Source: Meloidogyne chitwoodi
Lineage: Eukaryota > Nematoda > Chromadorea > Rhabditida > Meloidogynidae
Direction: 5' to 3'
Assembly: GCA_015183035.1 (NCBI GenBank)
Contig: JACZZP010000015.1
Span: 434,001 to 498,000, forward strand
DNA: 64,000 nucleotides
The translations under genes were made by a program, and so were the position numbers. The notes beneath the pieces were generated by a model. The model was not told where the DNA came from, ran no database searches, and saw nothing but the letters and a program-made list of their open reading frames with translations. Positions within the stretch are counted from its first letter, which is position 1. Each line of letters opens with the position of its first letter. This document shows positions 48,801 to 61,029 of the stretch, one piece after another.

Positions 48801-50570
48801 TATTATATTGAACAGATATTAAAAAACAACGAAACTCAAAATACAAGAACGAAAGTCACAACTAATAAATATGTAAATATAAGCAGAAAATTTATTAATA
48901 TACTTAAATTCTAAGCATCTCTGACTAATATTTCAAAACAAAGTTTTAAGATTAATCTTAAAGTTTATTTTCAAGTTTAATTTCAAGTTTAATTTCAAGT
49001 TTATTTTTAAGATTAATCTTAAAGTTTATTTTCAAGTTTAATTTCAAGTTTAATTTCAAGTTTATTTTCAAGTTTATTTTCAAGTTTAATTTTAAGTTGC
49101 AAAAAGTTACTATAAAAGCCTTACAATTTCTTTTCACTTAAATCACTTGACAATAAAATAGAATATTTTTTACATGCATTCATTTTAAAGCAAATTTTGA
49201 ATTAAAAACATACCCTTGATGAAACGGCCAACTAAATATTTAATTAAATAATAAAAAGGAAATATTAAACTTAGGATCTAAAAAATAGAAAAGTTTTTTT
49301 TAAAAAAAAAGAAAATTTTAAAAATAAATTTATTAGCCACTGCATTTATTAATTAAATTAAGCATTAAATTAGTATATAAAAGCATAGAAAAATTAGAAA
49401 AAAGAAAATAAAGTAACCTTTTGTCTGTAAATCTGTCTAGCTCGATGTTTGGCAAATGCTTGGTAAATCTTTAAAAAAAAATTTTTTTTTTATTTTTTAA
49501 TTAACAATATAACCTTGAAGTAAACAAAAAACATTAAAAGTGTCGGAATAAAAAAAGAACCAGTAGCAGAGTAAATTGTATATGAGGGTAAATCGAGAAA
49601 TGTACCTAAATAGAAGAAAGAAAAATATTTTTATAATTTTAATAAAATTAAATTTTAAATAAAAATTAACATTGCCAAGTCCCATTAAGCTTTACAAGGT
49701 TTCCATGCTCTGCAACTTGCTTCCAACCTAGTAAAGGAGCAAGGCTGATTAATGCAGAAAAAGACCAAACGGAAACAATCATTAAACAAGCTGTCTAAAA
49801 ATATTTTAAAAAAATATTTTTTTAATATTTTTTAAAAATACTTTTTTATTTCTTTTATTTAAGTAAGCAACAGGAGAAGTAATTGCCCAATATCTGAGTA
49901 AATAAATAAATTAAAATAAATTTATTTATTTTTACCTGTCCAGTCCAACAATAGAAAGATTCCAAATTGATGCTGTAGAGCAGAGAATATCAGCTAAAAA
50001 ATAAATTAATAAATAAAAAAAATATAAAAATAACCAGAAACAAAAATTTGACAAAGTGTTTCATTAAAGAGCCATTCGCCTAAAAATTAATTAATTAATT
50101 TAAAAAAAAATAAAAAAAAAATTCTAAACCAGCACAAGCATAAACACTAGATAAAGGAAGAACTATCAATGCCAAGCAAAAATCAGATAAGGCCAAATTT
50201 CCAACCAAAAGATTTGGAACTGTTTGAAGACCTTTTTTTAAATTAAAAATTAATTAGAGAATTATTTATTTATTTATACGTGGATTTTTATAAAGCACAA
50301 TGAAGACTAGAAAGTTAGCTAAAATTGTCCAGAGCACCAAAAGAAATAAAGCTGAGGCCTAGAAAAATATTTTAAAAAATTTTAAAAATTTTTTTGAAAT
50401 TTTTAAAAATTAAAAAAAAAAATTTTTCAAATTACTTTAAGTATATCAGCCAACAAAAAATTGCTTGATAAAGAAGAAAAATGTTGCAATAAAGAGGAAT
50501 TATTTTTTTCTTTAATTAATAATAAATCATTTCCCGTTGTTGCTATAATATTTAATGGTAATTCAACCAT
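45806..50570 (-). CDS. rhodopsin-family biogenic amine receptor (GPCR)
   Basis: Seven-helix receptor; exons run from ATG at 50570 to stop at 45806 and cover every helix. TM1 FLLVLWTILANFLVFIVLYK; TM2 NLLVGNLALSDFCLALIVLP; TM3 SADILCSTASIWNLSIVGLD then RYWAITSP, with the amine-binding Asp and the DRY box; TM4 TACLMIVSVWSFSALISLAP; TM5 YTIYSATGSFFIPTLLMFFV with small hydroxyl residues; TM6 VLGIILGCFTLCWTPFF, with W-T-P-F-F rather than the more usual W-L-P-F-F; TM7 [20 protein letters not shown]. The third intracellular loop is very long and split over several exons (about 46800-48690), with an acidic block and basic ends, as is common in nematode amine receptors. The C-terminal tail is short. 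Dopamine, serotonin, tyramine or octopamine cannot be separated by eye. Confidence 0.87.
46125..46383. mobile_element. fold-back MITE in a GPCR intron, 8-bp TSD
   Basis: 259-bp near-complete palindrome. The arms begin taaggttgttaacttttctg and end in the complement with one TIR mismatch (tagggttgttaac when reversed). Arms include cttcagagcgactgtgataa and its exact complement. The target duplication atagacac lies at 46117-46124 and 46384-46391. The first nine bases match those of the MITE at 333-492 (taaggttgt), which suggests a common transposase source. Confidence 0.9.
47310..47470. repeat. AT-rich tandem repeat in a GPCR intron
   Basis: Repeated ttattttttaatttttattt units. Pure A/T low-complexity tract. 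Confidence 0.7.
48945..49100. repeat. minisatellite of about 15-16 bp units in a GPCR intron
   Basis: Tandem caagtttaatttcaagttta units, with a second unit type ttaagattaatcttaaagtt present twice, giving a higher-order pattern. Confidence 0.8.
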
Positions 50571-53500
50571 TATTAATTTATTTATTATTAAATGGTCATC
50601 TAATTCTAATAAATTTTACTATAAAAAATAAATTTAATATTAAAATTAATAATATTTAAAAAAGAAAAAAAACTTCTTTTTAAGGTCAAAAACCGCTCAA
50701 GTCGACTTTAAGACAAAAAAAGTTAAGTGAAACACTAAATTAATTTTATATATTTTCTCTCATAGATAATTTGACAAAAGTACAAAAAAAGAAAAATAAA
50801 TAAATAAATGATAAAAGTTTAAGTTCATTAAATAATCAAAATTATGAATAAATATTATAAAAAAGAGTACTAAAAAGAAAATTTTCTTATTCCTCAAATC
50901 TAAAATTAATTTTTTTTTTTTTAACAATTCTCTTTTAAAAAGAGATTTTTTTCTATTTACGTATTAATGACACGAATTAATAAAATATTCTTAAAAAAAA
51001 AAAGTTATAATTTATTCAAAAATAATTTGTTTTCTTCACTTAGAGAAGCTTTTATTTTTTTTATTTTCTTGGAAATATTTAAATATTTTTTAAAAAAATC
51101 AAAATATTTATTAATAAATTATAAATATTTTATAAAATGTTGGAGTGTTTTTCTCTTTAAAAACTTAACAAATTCACTGATTTATTAACATATAAGGTGT
51201 CCTTATAACGAGATTATGTCTTTTCTCCTTTCTCACTGTCCATTTGAGTCTTAGAAATAAATAAAATAAAATAAATAATTTTGTATTTCCTAAAATCGAG
51301 TCTCTGGGAGTTTTATTTAAAAAAAATACAGTATTTAAAAATACAGTATCTAAATTTATGCCAATAAAATGACTCTTTCCCAATTCCAGGCACTGTTGAT
51401 TTTTTAATAAAAAAAATAATTGAAATAATTAAATAAAATAATATAAAAAATAAAATAAAACTTTTTTTAGTATTAATAAAAAAAGAAACTAAATTAAATC
51501 CATTTACTCATTTTCATTAAAAAAATATAAATAAATTGCTTTTTTTATTTTCTCTCAATTTTAACAAAAAAAAAGAAAATTAAAACAGTGCCATTTTTAT
51601 GGAAGCAATTAGCCTTTAGGCATTTAAAAAAAGAATAAAATAAAAAATGTGTAGAGAGAAATTTTTGTTTTTTTAAAGACTATAAAAACAGAAAAAATAA
51701 AAACTTTTTTTAAATAAAACTTTAAATAAAAGTTTTATTCCAAGTTAAAAGGGGAACGATACTTAAGAGTACTGGAATGCCTAAAGAATTTAAAAACTCG
51801 AGAAAAAAATTTATTGAAAGAAAGAGAAGAAAGGAGAACCTGAAGATGACCCTCTAGAGAGTGTTTTAAAAATAAACTGACCATTTGTCAGTTAGGAAAT
51901 AAGGAAATTTTTCTTTAAGCTTCCCAGACTCTAAAAGGCCTTGAACAAAAATGTAATAAAATTAAAAAATAATTAAAAATAAAATTAATTTTTATTTTTA
52001 ACTTCTTCCAGAATTTTTTTTTAATTTATTTTTAAAAATAAATTAAAAAAAAGAAGAGCGGAAAAGAAATGTTTTTGTTTGTTTTTCTCTCCTTTATGAA
52101 AATGACAAGGAAGAAAAGAATTAAAAAAACAATTATTGTCACCTTATTTGTCACGCAATTTTTTTTAAATTTTATTAAAATTAAAAGAAGATGTAAATTT
52201 AAAATAAATGGGTGGTCTTAAAATTTTTTTTAAAAAAAAGATTATTTTTTATTTTAAAAAAATTAAATTTTTTAAGTAAAAAATTTAAAAAAAAAATATA
52301 AAAAAGGAGAGAATAATTAAATTTATTCATAAATTTAATTAAAAAAAAGGTAAATATTTTTTTATTTAATTTATTTTTCCAGGTAAAAATTAAATAAATT
52401 AATTAAATATATTAGCTAGAAGAGAAATTAAATTTATTTATTTTATAAGGTAATTTTGCTTAATATAAATTAAATAAATAATCTTTTTATAAAGAGAAAA
52501 TAATTAAAATATTTAAAAAAAATAAAAAAGGGTCAGAGCACATTTAAAAAAAATTAATTAAATGATTAAAAAAATTATTTAAAATTTCTTTTTATTTTCT
52601 TAAAAAATCGTAACTTTTTTCGGTAAAAGGTTAAGACTTTGGAAAAAATTATTTAAAATCTCTTCTACATATCCTTTAGAGATATAAATTTAAAATTATT
52701 ATTTTTTCTTTTTTTTTCTTTAAAAAGTAAAAATAAATAAACTGCTAATAGTTATATATTTATATTTCTGGATAAAATGCGAGTTAGTCAACCAACCATG
52801 GATATGAACACCTCTTTCTTTTATCCTTCAAAAAAATTTCTCTCTCATTTCTAGTGTGGAAGCTAAAAAATTAGAGAAGAGGTGAGAAGAAAAAAGAGGA
52901 ATCGATGTTTTAATTAAATTCCCTTCTTTTGGGGTGCTGCTAAACTTTTATGAAGAAAAAAAGAAAAGGGAGGCTTATTAGCATCATTTGACGACACACA
53001 CAAAAAACTGGCTACTCTTAAAAAAAAGTAAAAAAAAATGGCAGAATTGTAAAATATATATTAAATGAATTTGCGCGTTTCTAAAGAATTGACTTATCTA
53101 AAGTTGAATAATAACGAGTTGAAGATAAAAGTATATCTCTGTTTAATAAAATTAAGGTAAGAAACTAAAGTGGACTAAAAAGGTTTTTCAGAAATATAAA
53201 AAATTTTTGGACTTTTTTGCAAGTCACAACATCATTTTTCCTTTACCATTACGCAAAGGGTCAAGGGACATAATGGTCAGAAAGTCAATTTTTTACAAGT
53301 CAATAACTTAACTCGTTTTTATTAATTATGCTTATTAACATTATTTCAATTTAATCCTTATTAATAAATTTAACCATTATGTCTCTTGAGCAGTTGTGTA
53401 GGTGAGGGAGAATTTTGTGAATTTTAAGTAAATCAGAGGTGTATATCAAAAAATTTTTTAGTGTCACGTTAAAAAATTTCGCATAGCTCTGTTTGTGCAA

Positions 53501-53744
53501 ATTCTGTTAAAAAAATATGTGTATTTACGTGTATTTACTTTACTGATTAACATTAAAAAATAAATAAAAAATTTGACAGAAAGGGATCAAAATAAGCATA
53601 TAATATAATTAACACAAAATTAAACAAAATCATTAATTAAAAAATGGCCAATTTTTCTTAAAATATTTTTTATGCAGGAAGTTGAATGTTGGTTCTAAAT
53701 TAATTTAATAAAATTTTGGTTCAGACAAATCGGAAAAATATTAT
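50571..53744. other. 3.2-kb AT-rich intergenic region
   Basis: No exon recognised. It contains the inverted repeat at 53261-53390 and a ccttataacgagattatgtc string (about 51195) also seen near 3060 and 31130 as part of another dispersed repeat. ORFs at 50967 and 51174 are low-complexity readings. Confidence 0.5.
53261..53390. mobile_element. small inverted-repeat element (gggacataatggtca arms)
   Basis: Left arm tcaagggacataatggtcag and right arm taaccattatgtctcttgag are near-complements 130 bp apart. It belongs to the dispersed ggacaaaatggtca group. Confidence 0.55.
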
Positions 53745-54765
53745 TTAAATAAAATACTTTTGTTGGACCACTTTGCTAACATAAAGGTAAAAGAAATCGG
53801 CATACAGAACAGTTTGAACAATACCAGCGACCAAAGCAATAATGTCCAAAAAATCCTCTAAAATTTTCAAAATTTAATTTTAAAAATTAAAAAATTGTTC
53901 TAACCCATATAATAACGATAAACCCAATTGAGAATATAAAGACCACGATAAATACCTGAAAATTAATTTTAAAAAATAATTAAAAAAGAATAAATTAAAC
54001 CAAGAGCAAAGAGATAATGAGCAGTTATGGTTTCTGCTGACCCAGTCTTTGATAGCATAAAAAGCTGGGGCATAATTGCCACAGATTCAAGGTAAATACT
54101 AAAAGTCCAAAGCACCTGAAAAATGATAAAATATTATAATAAAATGAATTTCAAATCGTCGCTTTCGAAATGAATAAATTTGAACAATTCGGATAAAAAA
54201 TTTCAATAAAAAGTTTTTATTTATTAAAAGATAACCTCAAAAAAGGAAAAGTCGTGATTAATAAGAAGTGCCAAAACGAAAGAAGGCAAAACAAGGAATT
54301 CAATACGACAGGTGTCATGATTCCTAAAATTATTAAAAGTTAAATAATAATAAATTTTGGAGTATAATTTACAATATAATTACGAGTTTTTTTTAAAGTT
54401 TTATAAAAATAACCGATCAAAAGTGGCACGAAATTTATAATACATGCAATAAACCGTTGCTATTGAAGAAGCAATGAAAAACAACTAAAAAAATTAATTA
54501 AAAATTTGTTTTATTAAATTTAAACCTTCATAATAGTGTTATAAATTGAAACAAAATTTGTAAAAATATCCAAATAACGGCAGACAAAAACAAGCAAAAA
54601 AACAACTTGTGATCTTCCAGAAAGACCTAAAGTGATTTAAGTTAAATTTATTAATAAATTAAAAAAAAATTAACCTGCACAAGATCTTGTTTTCCAAATT
54701 TTCCATAGCAAAATAAGAATTGCCAACAAATGGGCTAAATCAGCCGATAAACGAAAAATGTTCAT
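53745..54765 (-). CDS. erd-2: KDEL receptor (ER lumen protein-retaining receptor)
   Basis: Seven-helix Golgi receptor that returns KDEL/HDEL-tagged proteins to the ER in COPI vesicles. Seven exons start at [16 protein letters not shown] (ATG 54765), continue with [96 protein letters not shown] and [20 protein letters not shown], and end [14 protein letters not shown] at 53745. Approximate exons: 54765-54675, 54626-54527, 54485-54412, 54324-54236, 54118-53999, 53956-53905, 53860-53745. Length and motifs match the family along its whole course. Exon ends after the first are approximate. Confidence 0.95.
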
Positions 54766-55517
54766 TTCATATCTTTTAACTAGAAAAAAGTATATTCTTA
54801 TAAATAAAAAGGTAAAGAGAAATAAAAATAATGGAAAGAAGATAAACTTTATGTGTTAAACCTATTGCAAATAAAAAAATCAAAAGTTCCAACACAAAAA
54901 TGCAAAATGTTTTTGGATAAATTTTGAAAAAAACAGAGAAATAAAAAACAAAGAAATATAAGCAAAACAGACAACGAAACTACAATTTTTTGGCGCAAAA
55001 TTTAAATTATTTTGTCATTCTATTTTTATTTCTACCGTTGGTTGTCAATAGATATATATTTTTTTTCTTGTCGCACTGCAATAGTTTACATAGAAAAGTA
55101 AATGTTTATATTTTGCAATGAAAGTTAAGCAAATTTTTTCAGTTATGATTAATAAATGATGAATATATTTGCACAACTCGTTTATTTTCCAACTTTTTTT
55201 CTTTAAAAATCTAGATATATACAGTCCGTTTTGTTGATTAACTGATGTTTATTTAAAAGACATGCATAAATAAATATTTTAAAGATATAATTTATACCAC
55301 AGCTATCCAATAAGTGTTTCAATTAATTGATCACCATAGGTTCCATGGTTTAGTTGGAAATGTTTATTTTCATTGTGGTTCAATCCTGCTTATCAAAGAT
55401 CATTTTTATTTTTACAATTTGTACAATTTAATCATCAAAATCAAATAGAGCATCAGCTGATTTAATAAATATTTTTATTTTTTAGAAAAGCTAACTTTTC
55501 ATTTCTACTGATTCAAA
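54766..55517. other. divergent intergenic region between erd-2 and epsin
   Basis: 750 bp shared by two genes transcribed away from each other. AT-rich; no motif could be assigned. Confidence 0.5.
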
Positions 55518-57591
55518 ATGACGTCCATATCAACAATTCGCAGACAAGTTAAAAATGTGGCCTTGAACTATACAGATGCACAGGTTAAAGTGCGCGAGGC
55601 TACAAGGTTATTTTAAATTTATTTTATTATTTTTATTTTTAATTTAGCAATGATCCTTGGGGTCCAACAACGGCACTAATGTCCGAACTAGCTGATTTGA
55701 CACACAATCCAATTCAATTTAATGAAATTATGTCAGTAATTTGGAAAAGGCTAAATGACCATGGAAAGAACTGGCGACATGTAATTTTACTTTTGTTCTT
55801 TGAAGAAGTTTTTAATGTCAATTTAGGTTTACAAAAGTATGGTTTTACTTGATTATTTAATTAAATGTGGAAGTGAACGTGTTGCACAACAATGCAAAGA
55901 GAATATATTTTCTGTTGAAACATTAAAGGTTTCTTTTTAAATTTTAACTTTCTAACATAAAATAAAAAATTAAAGGATTTTCAACATATTGAAGAAAATC
56001 GTGATCAAGGATTAAATGTTCGAACAAAAGCCAAACAAATGGTTTCCCTCCTTACCGATGATGAAAAATTAAAAAACGAAAGAGCTCGTTTTATGTTAAC
56101 AAGAAAACGCTTTATGAATAGTGAAACTTCTGGTATTTCTTCTGATGGAACAAGAAGGGCGGGAACAAGTCGAAGACGCACAATTGATTCAAGCGGTGGA
56201 CCTGTAGACCCTGAATTTGAGGAAGCTAGACCTTCCTCTTTAGGAGAAGAGGAAATGCAATTACAAATAGCGTTGGCACTTTCAAAGGAAGAATGTGAAA
56301 AAGAGAAAGAGTTGCGACGTGGGGATGATGTTCGCTTACAAGTTTGAAGAAATTTTTATATTTTGAATAATTTTATTTGTACCCTTTAGCAGGGTTTTAT
56401 AAGACTTTAATTTTGATTTAATTTAAATTATAACGGATAACACATGAGGACATCCTTTCGAACATAACGGAAAAGTACCTTTAATTTTTAAAATTTTTTG
56501 AAGATAGCACTTGAAGAAAGCAAGCGTGAACTGGTCGCTCGTTCTTCAAGTTTAAGTTCACCAACTGGGCAAGAATCACAGAAGCCATGCACATCAAAAT
56601 CACAGGTTCACATTATTGTTTTTTATAATTTACTTTTTTTTATTATAATATATTTTGATCAATTTTATTTAAAATCTTTCAAAATTAGGGAGAACTTAAC
56701 AATTTACTTTCGCTTGGTCTTGATGAAGTATTTAGCAAGACGGCAGAGAATAATGAGCTTCTAAATATGCAACAACCAGTGTATAACGATCCATGGTCTC
56801 CTCGTCCATCAACAACAATTCCTACGATGGGTGGTGGTATTCCTCCTCCACCGCCATTTAATGATTCAGGTTATTTAAAAAAAATTTCTTTCAAAATTTT
56901 ATATTTAAGTGTTAATTCCTTCATCTGCTCACAATGATCCTTGGGCAGCCCCAACATTACAACCATTAACAATATCAAAACTTCCAAAAAATTCTGAAAG
57001 GTCTCAAGAATTGGAAGATATTTTTGGCTGTTCTCATCATCAGCCTCAAAATCAAACTTTGCCATTAGCTCCAAATAATGATCCTTGGGCTGCTTTTGAG
57101 ACTCAAAATGTACAAAATAGCACTCCAATTGCGATTCAAAAAGGTCCAGGCTCAATTATGGGACAACAACGTAGTAATGTAAAAACACCTGAATCTTTCT
57201 TGGGAGGTTAATTAGAAAGTTTTTTTATACAAAAATTATTTTAACTATTTTAGAAAATTCTTCTCTAGTCAATTTGGACAATTTGCTTGGACCTAGTGGT
57301 TCGGCCATTCCTAAAAAAGGTTTTTTTTAATTTAAAATCTTTAAAAAAAGTTTTTAATTTTTAGCGACAAATCCTTTTTTAATCGGTTCTGCTGCAACTT
57401 CTTCTGCTGTTACCAAAAACAATCCATTTCTTGCGAATGAACGTCCATCTCCTTCGCTAAATGAAATGTTGCAGGCTAAGCAAGTTGGTGGTATAATGAC
57501 AAACGGTGGTGGTACTTTGGCAGGAAATAATGCTACTATGCCAAACAATTTGGCGCCAAATAATACTTCTAATTCTGCTGGTTTAATTTAA
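55518..57591 (+). CDS. epn-1: epsin, clathrin adaptor with ENTH domain
   Basis: Endocytic adaptor that bends membrane through PI(4,5)P2 binding and recruits ubiquitinated cargo. Exons 55518-55606, 55648-55780, 55827-55928, 55976-56341, 56504-56605, 56689-56869, 56909-57205, 57254-57319, 57365-57591. The ENTH domain covers residues 1 to about 145 (IRRQVKNVALNYTDAQVKVR, EATSNDPWGPTTALMSELAD, WRHVYKSMVLLDYLIKCGSE). Two ubiquitin-interacting motifs follow (EMQLQIALALSKEE; VRLQIALEESKRE), the second split by an intron. Next are three DPW AP-2-binding motifs and a clathrin-box-like segment (LNNLLSLGLDE, NLDNLLG). Two NPF EH-domain ligands (NPFLI, NPFLA) lie near the C-terminus. All family landmarks are present in the usual order. 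Confidence 0.95.
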
Positions 57592-57639
57592 ATAAAAATG
57601 AGAAAAAATGGAAGAATAAATTAATGAAGAAGATACTTT

Positions 57640-58141
57640 GGTACTTTTCCGTTATCCCTACGGACTTTTTGCGGACAAAATATTTTGTGTACTATTCCCT
57701 TTTTCCATCAATGTGCCGTATCTCTCAATCAATCAATCTAATGTTGAGTATAATATATGTATATGAAAACTAATCTTTATCATTTTCTATTTTCGTTTTA
57801 GTATTTTATTTAATTTATAATGAAAATTTTGGATTTGCCAACAACTGAATTATGATTAGGTACAACTTCGTAGACCCTGAAACTGTATGTACTTGTAATT
57901 GCAGTGCCAAATGGCATAATAAGAAACAGAGGAACAGCACGCCACCATTTGGATAGTTATTTTGCAGAATTTATGTGGAGGAAAATGATTGGTGAATGAG
58001 ACGTTTTTGAAGAAATTATGATTGCTTGGGGGAAATATTGGCCATTGGATTGATTTTTTTATATATTTTCTCTTTTAAAAAATAAATTTTGTCCGCAAAA
58101 AAAAGTCCGCAAAAAGTCCGTAGGGATAACGGAAAAGTACC
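57640..58141. mobile_element. 502-bp MITE, about 40-bp TIR, 8-bp TSD
   Basis: Starts ggtacttttccgttatccct and continues acggactttttgcggacaaa; the right end is the close complement, ending ggataacggaaaagtacc. Perfect duplication gatacttt lies at 57632-57639 and 58142-58149. It is the best-preserved member of the tgcggac family, 48 bp after the epsin stop codon. A fragment with the cggaaaagtacc end also sits in the epsin intron at about 56440-56485. Confidence 0.92.
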
Positions 58142-58818
58142 GATACTTTTATTGGGACTTTTATGTTTTGCTTTTTTGAGTCGGATTTGAATTTTTGTAA
58201 ATTTTAAAAAAGAGACTCAAATAAGCGAGACATTTTTGTAAAGACATATAATTTTTTATTTTCCAAATTATTCAACTTTTCCAAACTTGTCAACTACCTA
58301 TAAATACATAAATATTATTCTACTATAATGATATCCCTCCTTTAATAAAATAAATATATTTAAAATTCAACAAAATATTTTTTTTATTAATAAAAATTAT
58401 TTCCAATGTATGTAATCCCCATTTTGATTCCCTCCATTTTTATTTAAAAAGATTTAAATCTCAATTTTTAAATTTTGTTATAGCATTTGATAGTTTTTTG
58501 TACTTAAAAAATTAAAAATGGTTTTATTTAAAGAAAAAATCAAATTTTAATATTTTTAAAATAGAGGAGAGTATCTATAAAATAATTAACTATAAAAAGT
58601 TTTTTTTTTGATGAAGAAAATTTTTTGTTGAATTTTTATTTAAGTCCCCCATTTTTTTACTACTTGTATAAAAATTGTAAACTTTAATAAAATTTGTTTT
58701 TTTCTAGAATAAGCTTTTTTAAAATTTAATTTATGGTAGTATAAAAAATATTTTTTCTAAATATATTTCACAACTGAAGATCCTAATTTTGGGAAGATTT
58801 GGCTTTTTTTTACTTTAA

Positions 58819-59361
58819 GGTAAATGTCCAGTTGGCGGTCTACCTATGCGCCTTCTTTTTCCTGCGCCGAAAAAATAATCTAGACTGCCTTTATTGATAT
58901 TTCCCCAAGAAAACTTTGATGTTTAAAGGCATGTTAAATTTTATTTTATGTCTACGTTTCAGTTTCTATTAAGAGTTTTTATCACTTCTTCATTTTTGGG
59001 CCCATGGCTAGTTGGTCTTGGCAAAAACTTGGATCTAATCATTGAAATTTACTCTAATGTATGATTTCCATTGATCAACAAAACACCATACTATAAAATA
59101 CCTAACACCTATTAGAAAGTAAATTTCAATGATTAGATCCAAGTTTTGCTAAGACCAACCGGCCATGGGCCCAAAAATGAAGAAGTAAAAAACACTCCCA
59201 ATAGATTCAAGTTTAACGTGTTTTAAGCAAACTTCAATCTTTTATCACTTTTCTTACACATCGAAGTTTTCTTGGGGCAATATCAATCGAGTCAGTCTAG
59301 AGTATTTTTTCGGCGCAGAAAAAAGAAGGCGCATAGGTAGACCGCCAACTGGACATTTACC
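58819..59361. mobile_element. Mutator-like (MULE) MITE, long TIRs, 9-bp TSD
   Basis: 543 bp. Begins ggtaaatgtccagttggcgg followed by tctacctatgcgccttcttt, and ends with the complement over roughly 100 bp, including ccgaaaaaata / tattttttcgg and a cttcatttttgggcccatgg inner arm. The 9-bp duplication ttactttaa occurs at 58810-58818 and 59362-59370. Long TIRs with a 9-bp duplication are characteristic of Mutator-like elements. No transposase is encoded. Confidence 0.85.
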
Positions 59362-59741
59362 TTACTTTAACTTTAGTTTTTCTTAAAAATTTTCTGTGAC
59401 CGTCATTTCGCAAAAATATAATTAAATATTTTAAAATGTTACATCTTCATACATACCTAAATCAAATGTAAAAATACATTATTTATTCTTATCTAAGAAT
59501 TGTTTTTTTATTTTTGATAATTATTAAAAACTTGAATCAATTAAAATTTTGATTTTTTAAATAGCTTATGAATTGCAGAAAAGATAGGCAGAATATTCAA
59601 AATAAATTTTGACGCCCTGTTTCATATAATTTTGAGTGAAAGAATTAGTTCGATTACTTGTCCTTTCTTATTATTCCCCCAAACTAATGTACATATTTTA
59701 TATAAAGGTTTGAGAACCTTCCTCCTCCATTTAAATTTTAA

Positions 59742-59990
59742 ATGTTCGACTCTATATTGATGATAAACTTAGTGTATATATATTTGTTGTTAATAAAAGG
59801 TGTACTCGCTCAGGCACACGAGTTGACCAAAAAGTATTTAAACGAACAATTTTCTATATTTCTTCATTCCTTAAGAAGCAATAGATTGGTTGTGGTACAA
59901 TCCAGAGACGCTCTTATAACATTTTTAAATAATAAAAAATTATTTTTTATGATGATTATTAAATCAATTCTGGTTTTATTAACTTATTAA
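59742..59990 (+). CDS. small possible secreted protein, unrecognised
   Basis: An 82-residue ORF whose N-terminus (MFDSILMINLVYIYLLLIKG then VLAQA) looks like a cleaved signal peptide, followed by a mixed mature region and a hydrophobic end. A tatataaag TATA-like string lies about 45 bp upstream (59699). No family similarity is recognised and the sequence may be chance. An intron before the hydrophobic end is possible. Confidence 0.3.
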   Translation: MFDSILMINLVYIYLLLIKGVLAQAHELTKKYLNEQFSIFLHSLRSNRLVVVQSRDALITFLNNKKLFFMMIIKSILVLLTY

Positions 59991-61029
59991 GAAACTTCTT
60001 TAACTTTTTCTAACTTCTATTCAAATTATAATACAACTATCATTTATTATAAGGCATCACAAAATAAACAAAATATTTTAAAAATTGAAAAATTTCAATT
60101 TATTTAAAAAAAAATTTTTAGATCAATATTTTGTTTTATTTATTTAATCTGAAAACTTATATAGTATTATGGGTGAACAAATTAATAATGTGAGTTAATA
60201 AATGTTTGATTATTAAATTAAAAATAGAAAAATAATTTTGTGGAGATGAGTATGTTTAATCAAGTTTACCTATATGCCTTTGGAAAATTTTGTTAAATGT
60301 TTTTGCTAATGTTTTGTTTTTTTTTGTTTGATTTATAGAATAGTTTGTAATGTTTTTCATAAAAAATATTTGATTTGTTTGTAAATTTTTAAACAAAATT
60401 GTTAGCCTGTATATGATGAGAAAAAGTGGTGCAACATTAAGGTTGTACAGTGGTGTAGTCGGTAGTGCTTTAGTTTGCGACCTTTCTATAATAGTTCAAT
60501 CACGTCGACGATCAAACATTTTCTTGAGTATGAAAAATGTTTTAATTTATATTTTGTTTGTTATCAAATGTTTAGTTTATTGCTTGTTTAAAGTCATGAA
60601 ATGTTTTAAATGATGTTTTTTTGAGTTTTATAAATGTTTTAGTTTATATGTTTTGTTTATTTATTAAATGTTTTGGGTAATTAATGCTTTTAATGTTTTG
60701 TTGCGTTTGTTGAATGTTTTAGTGTTTTTCTCAAATAAATAAATTAATTGTTTGGAAATGTTTTAATAATTGTTTTGAGCTTGAAGAATGTTTCTGTTGA
60801 AATGATTATGGTTGTTTTTATAAATTAATAAAAAAAAATTTTGTCTATGATTTTGTTGATGTTTTGTTTTTTGTTTTTTCATTTTTTGCTTTTGTCTTTA
60901 TATTTTGTTTCCTTTGTATATCCTTTTCTCCCCTTTGTTTAATTATTGGAATTGGAGGATAAGGATTGTGTCCTTGGCATCCTTCTATTATTATTCGATG
61001 TTATTTTACTCTAAATTTTATCTTAATAA

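Noticed and set aside
60444..60515. tRNA-like sequence with A-box (tggtgtagtcgg) and B-box-like (agttcaatcac) motifs
   Set aside because: The D-arm needs wobble pairs and the anticodon stem does not pair. At best a decayed tRNA or SINE fragment.
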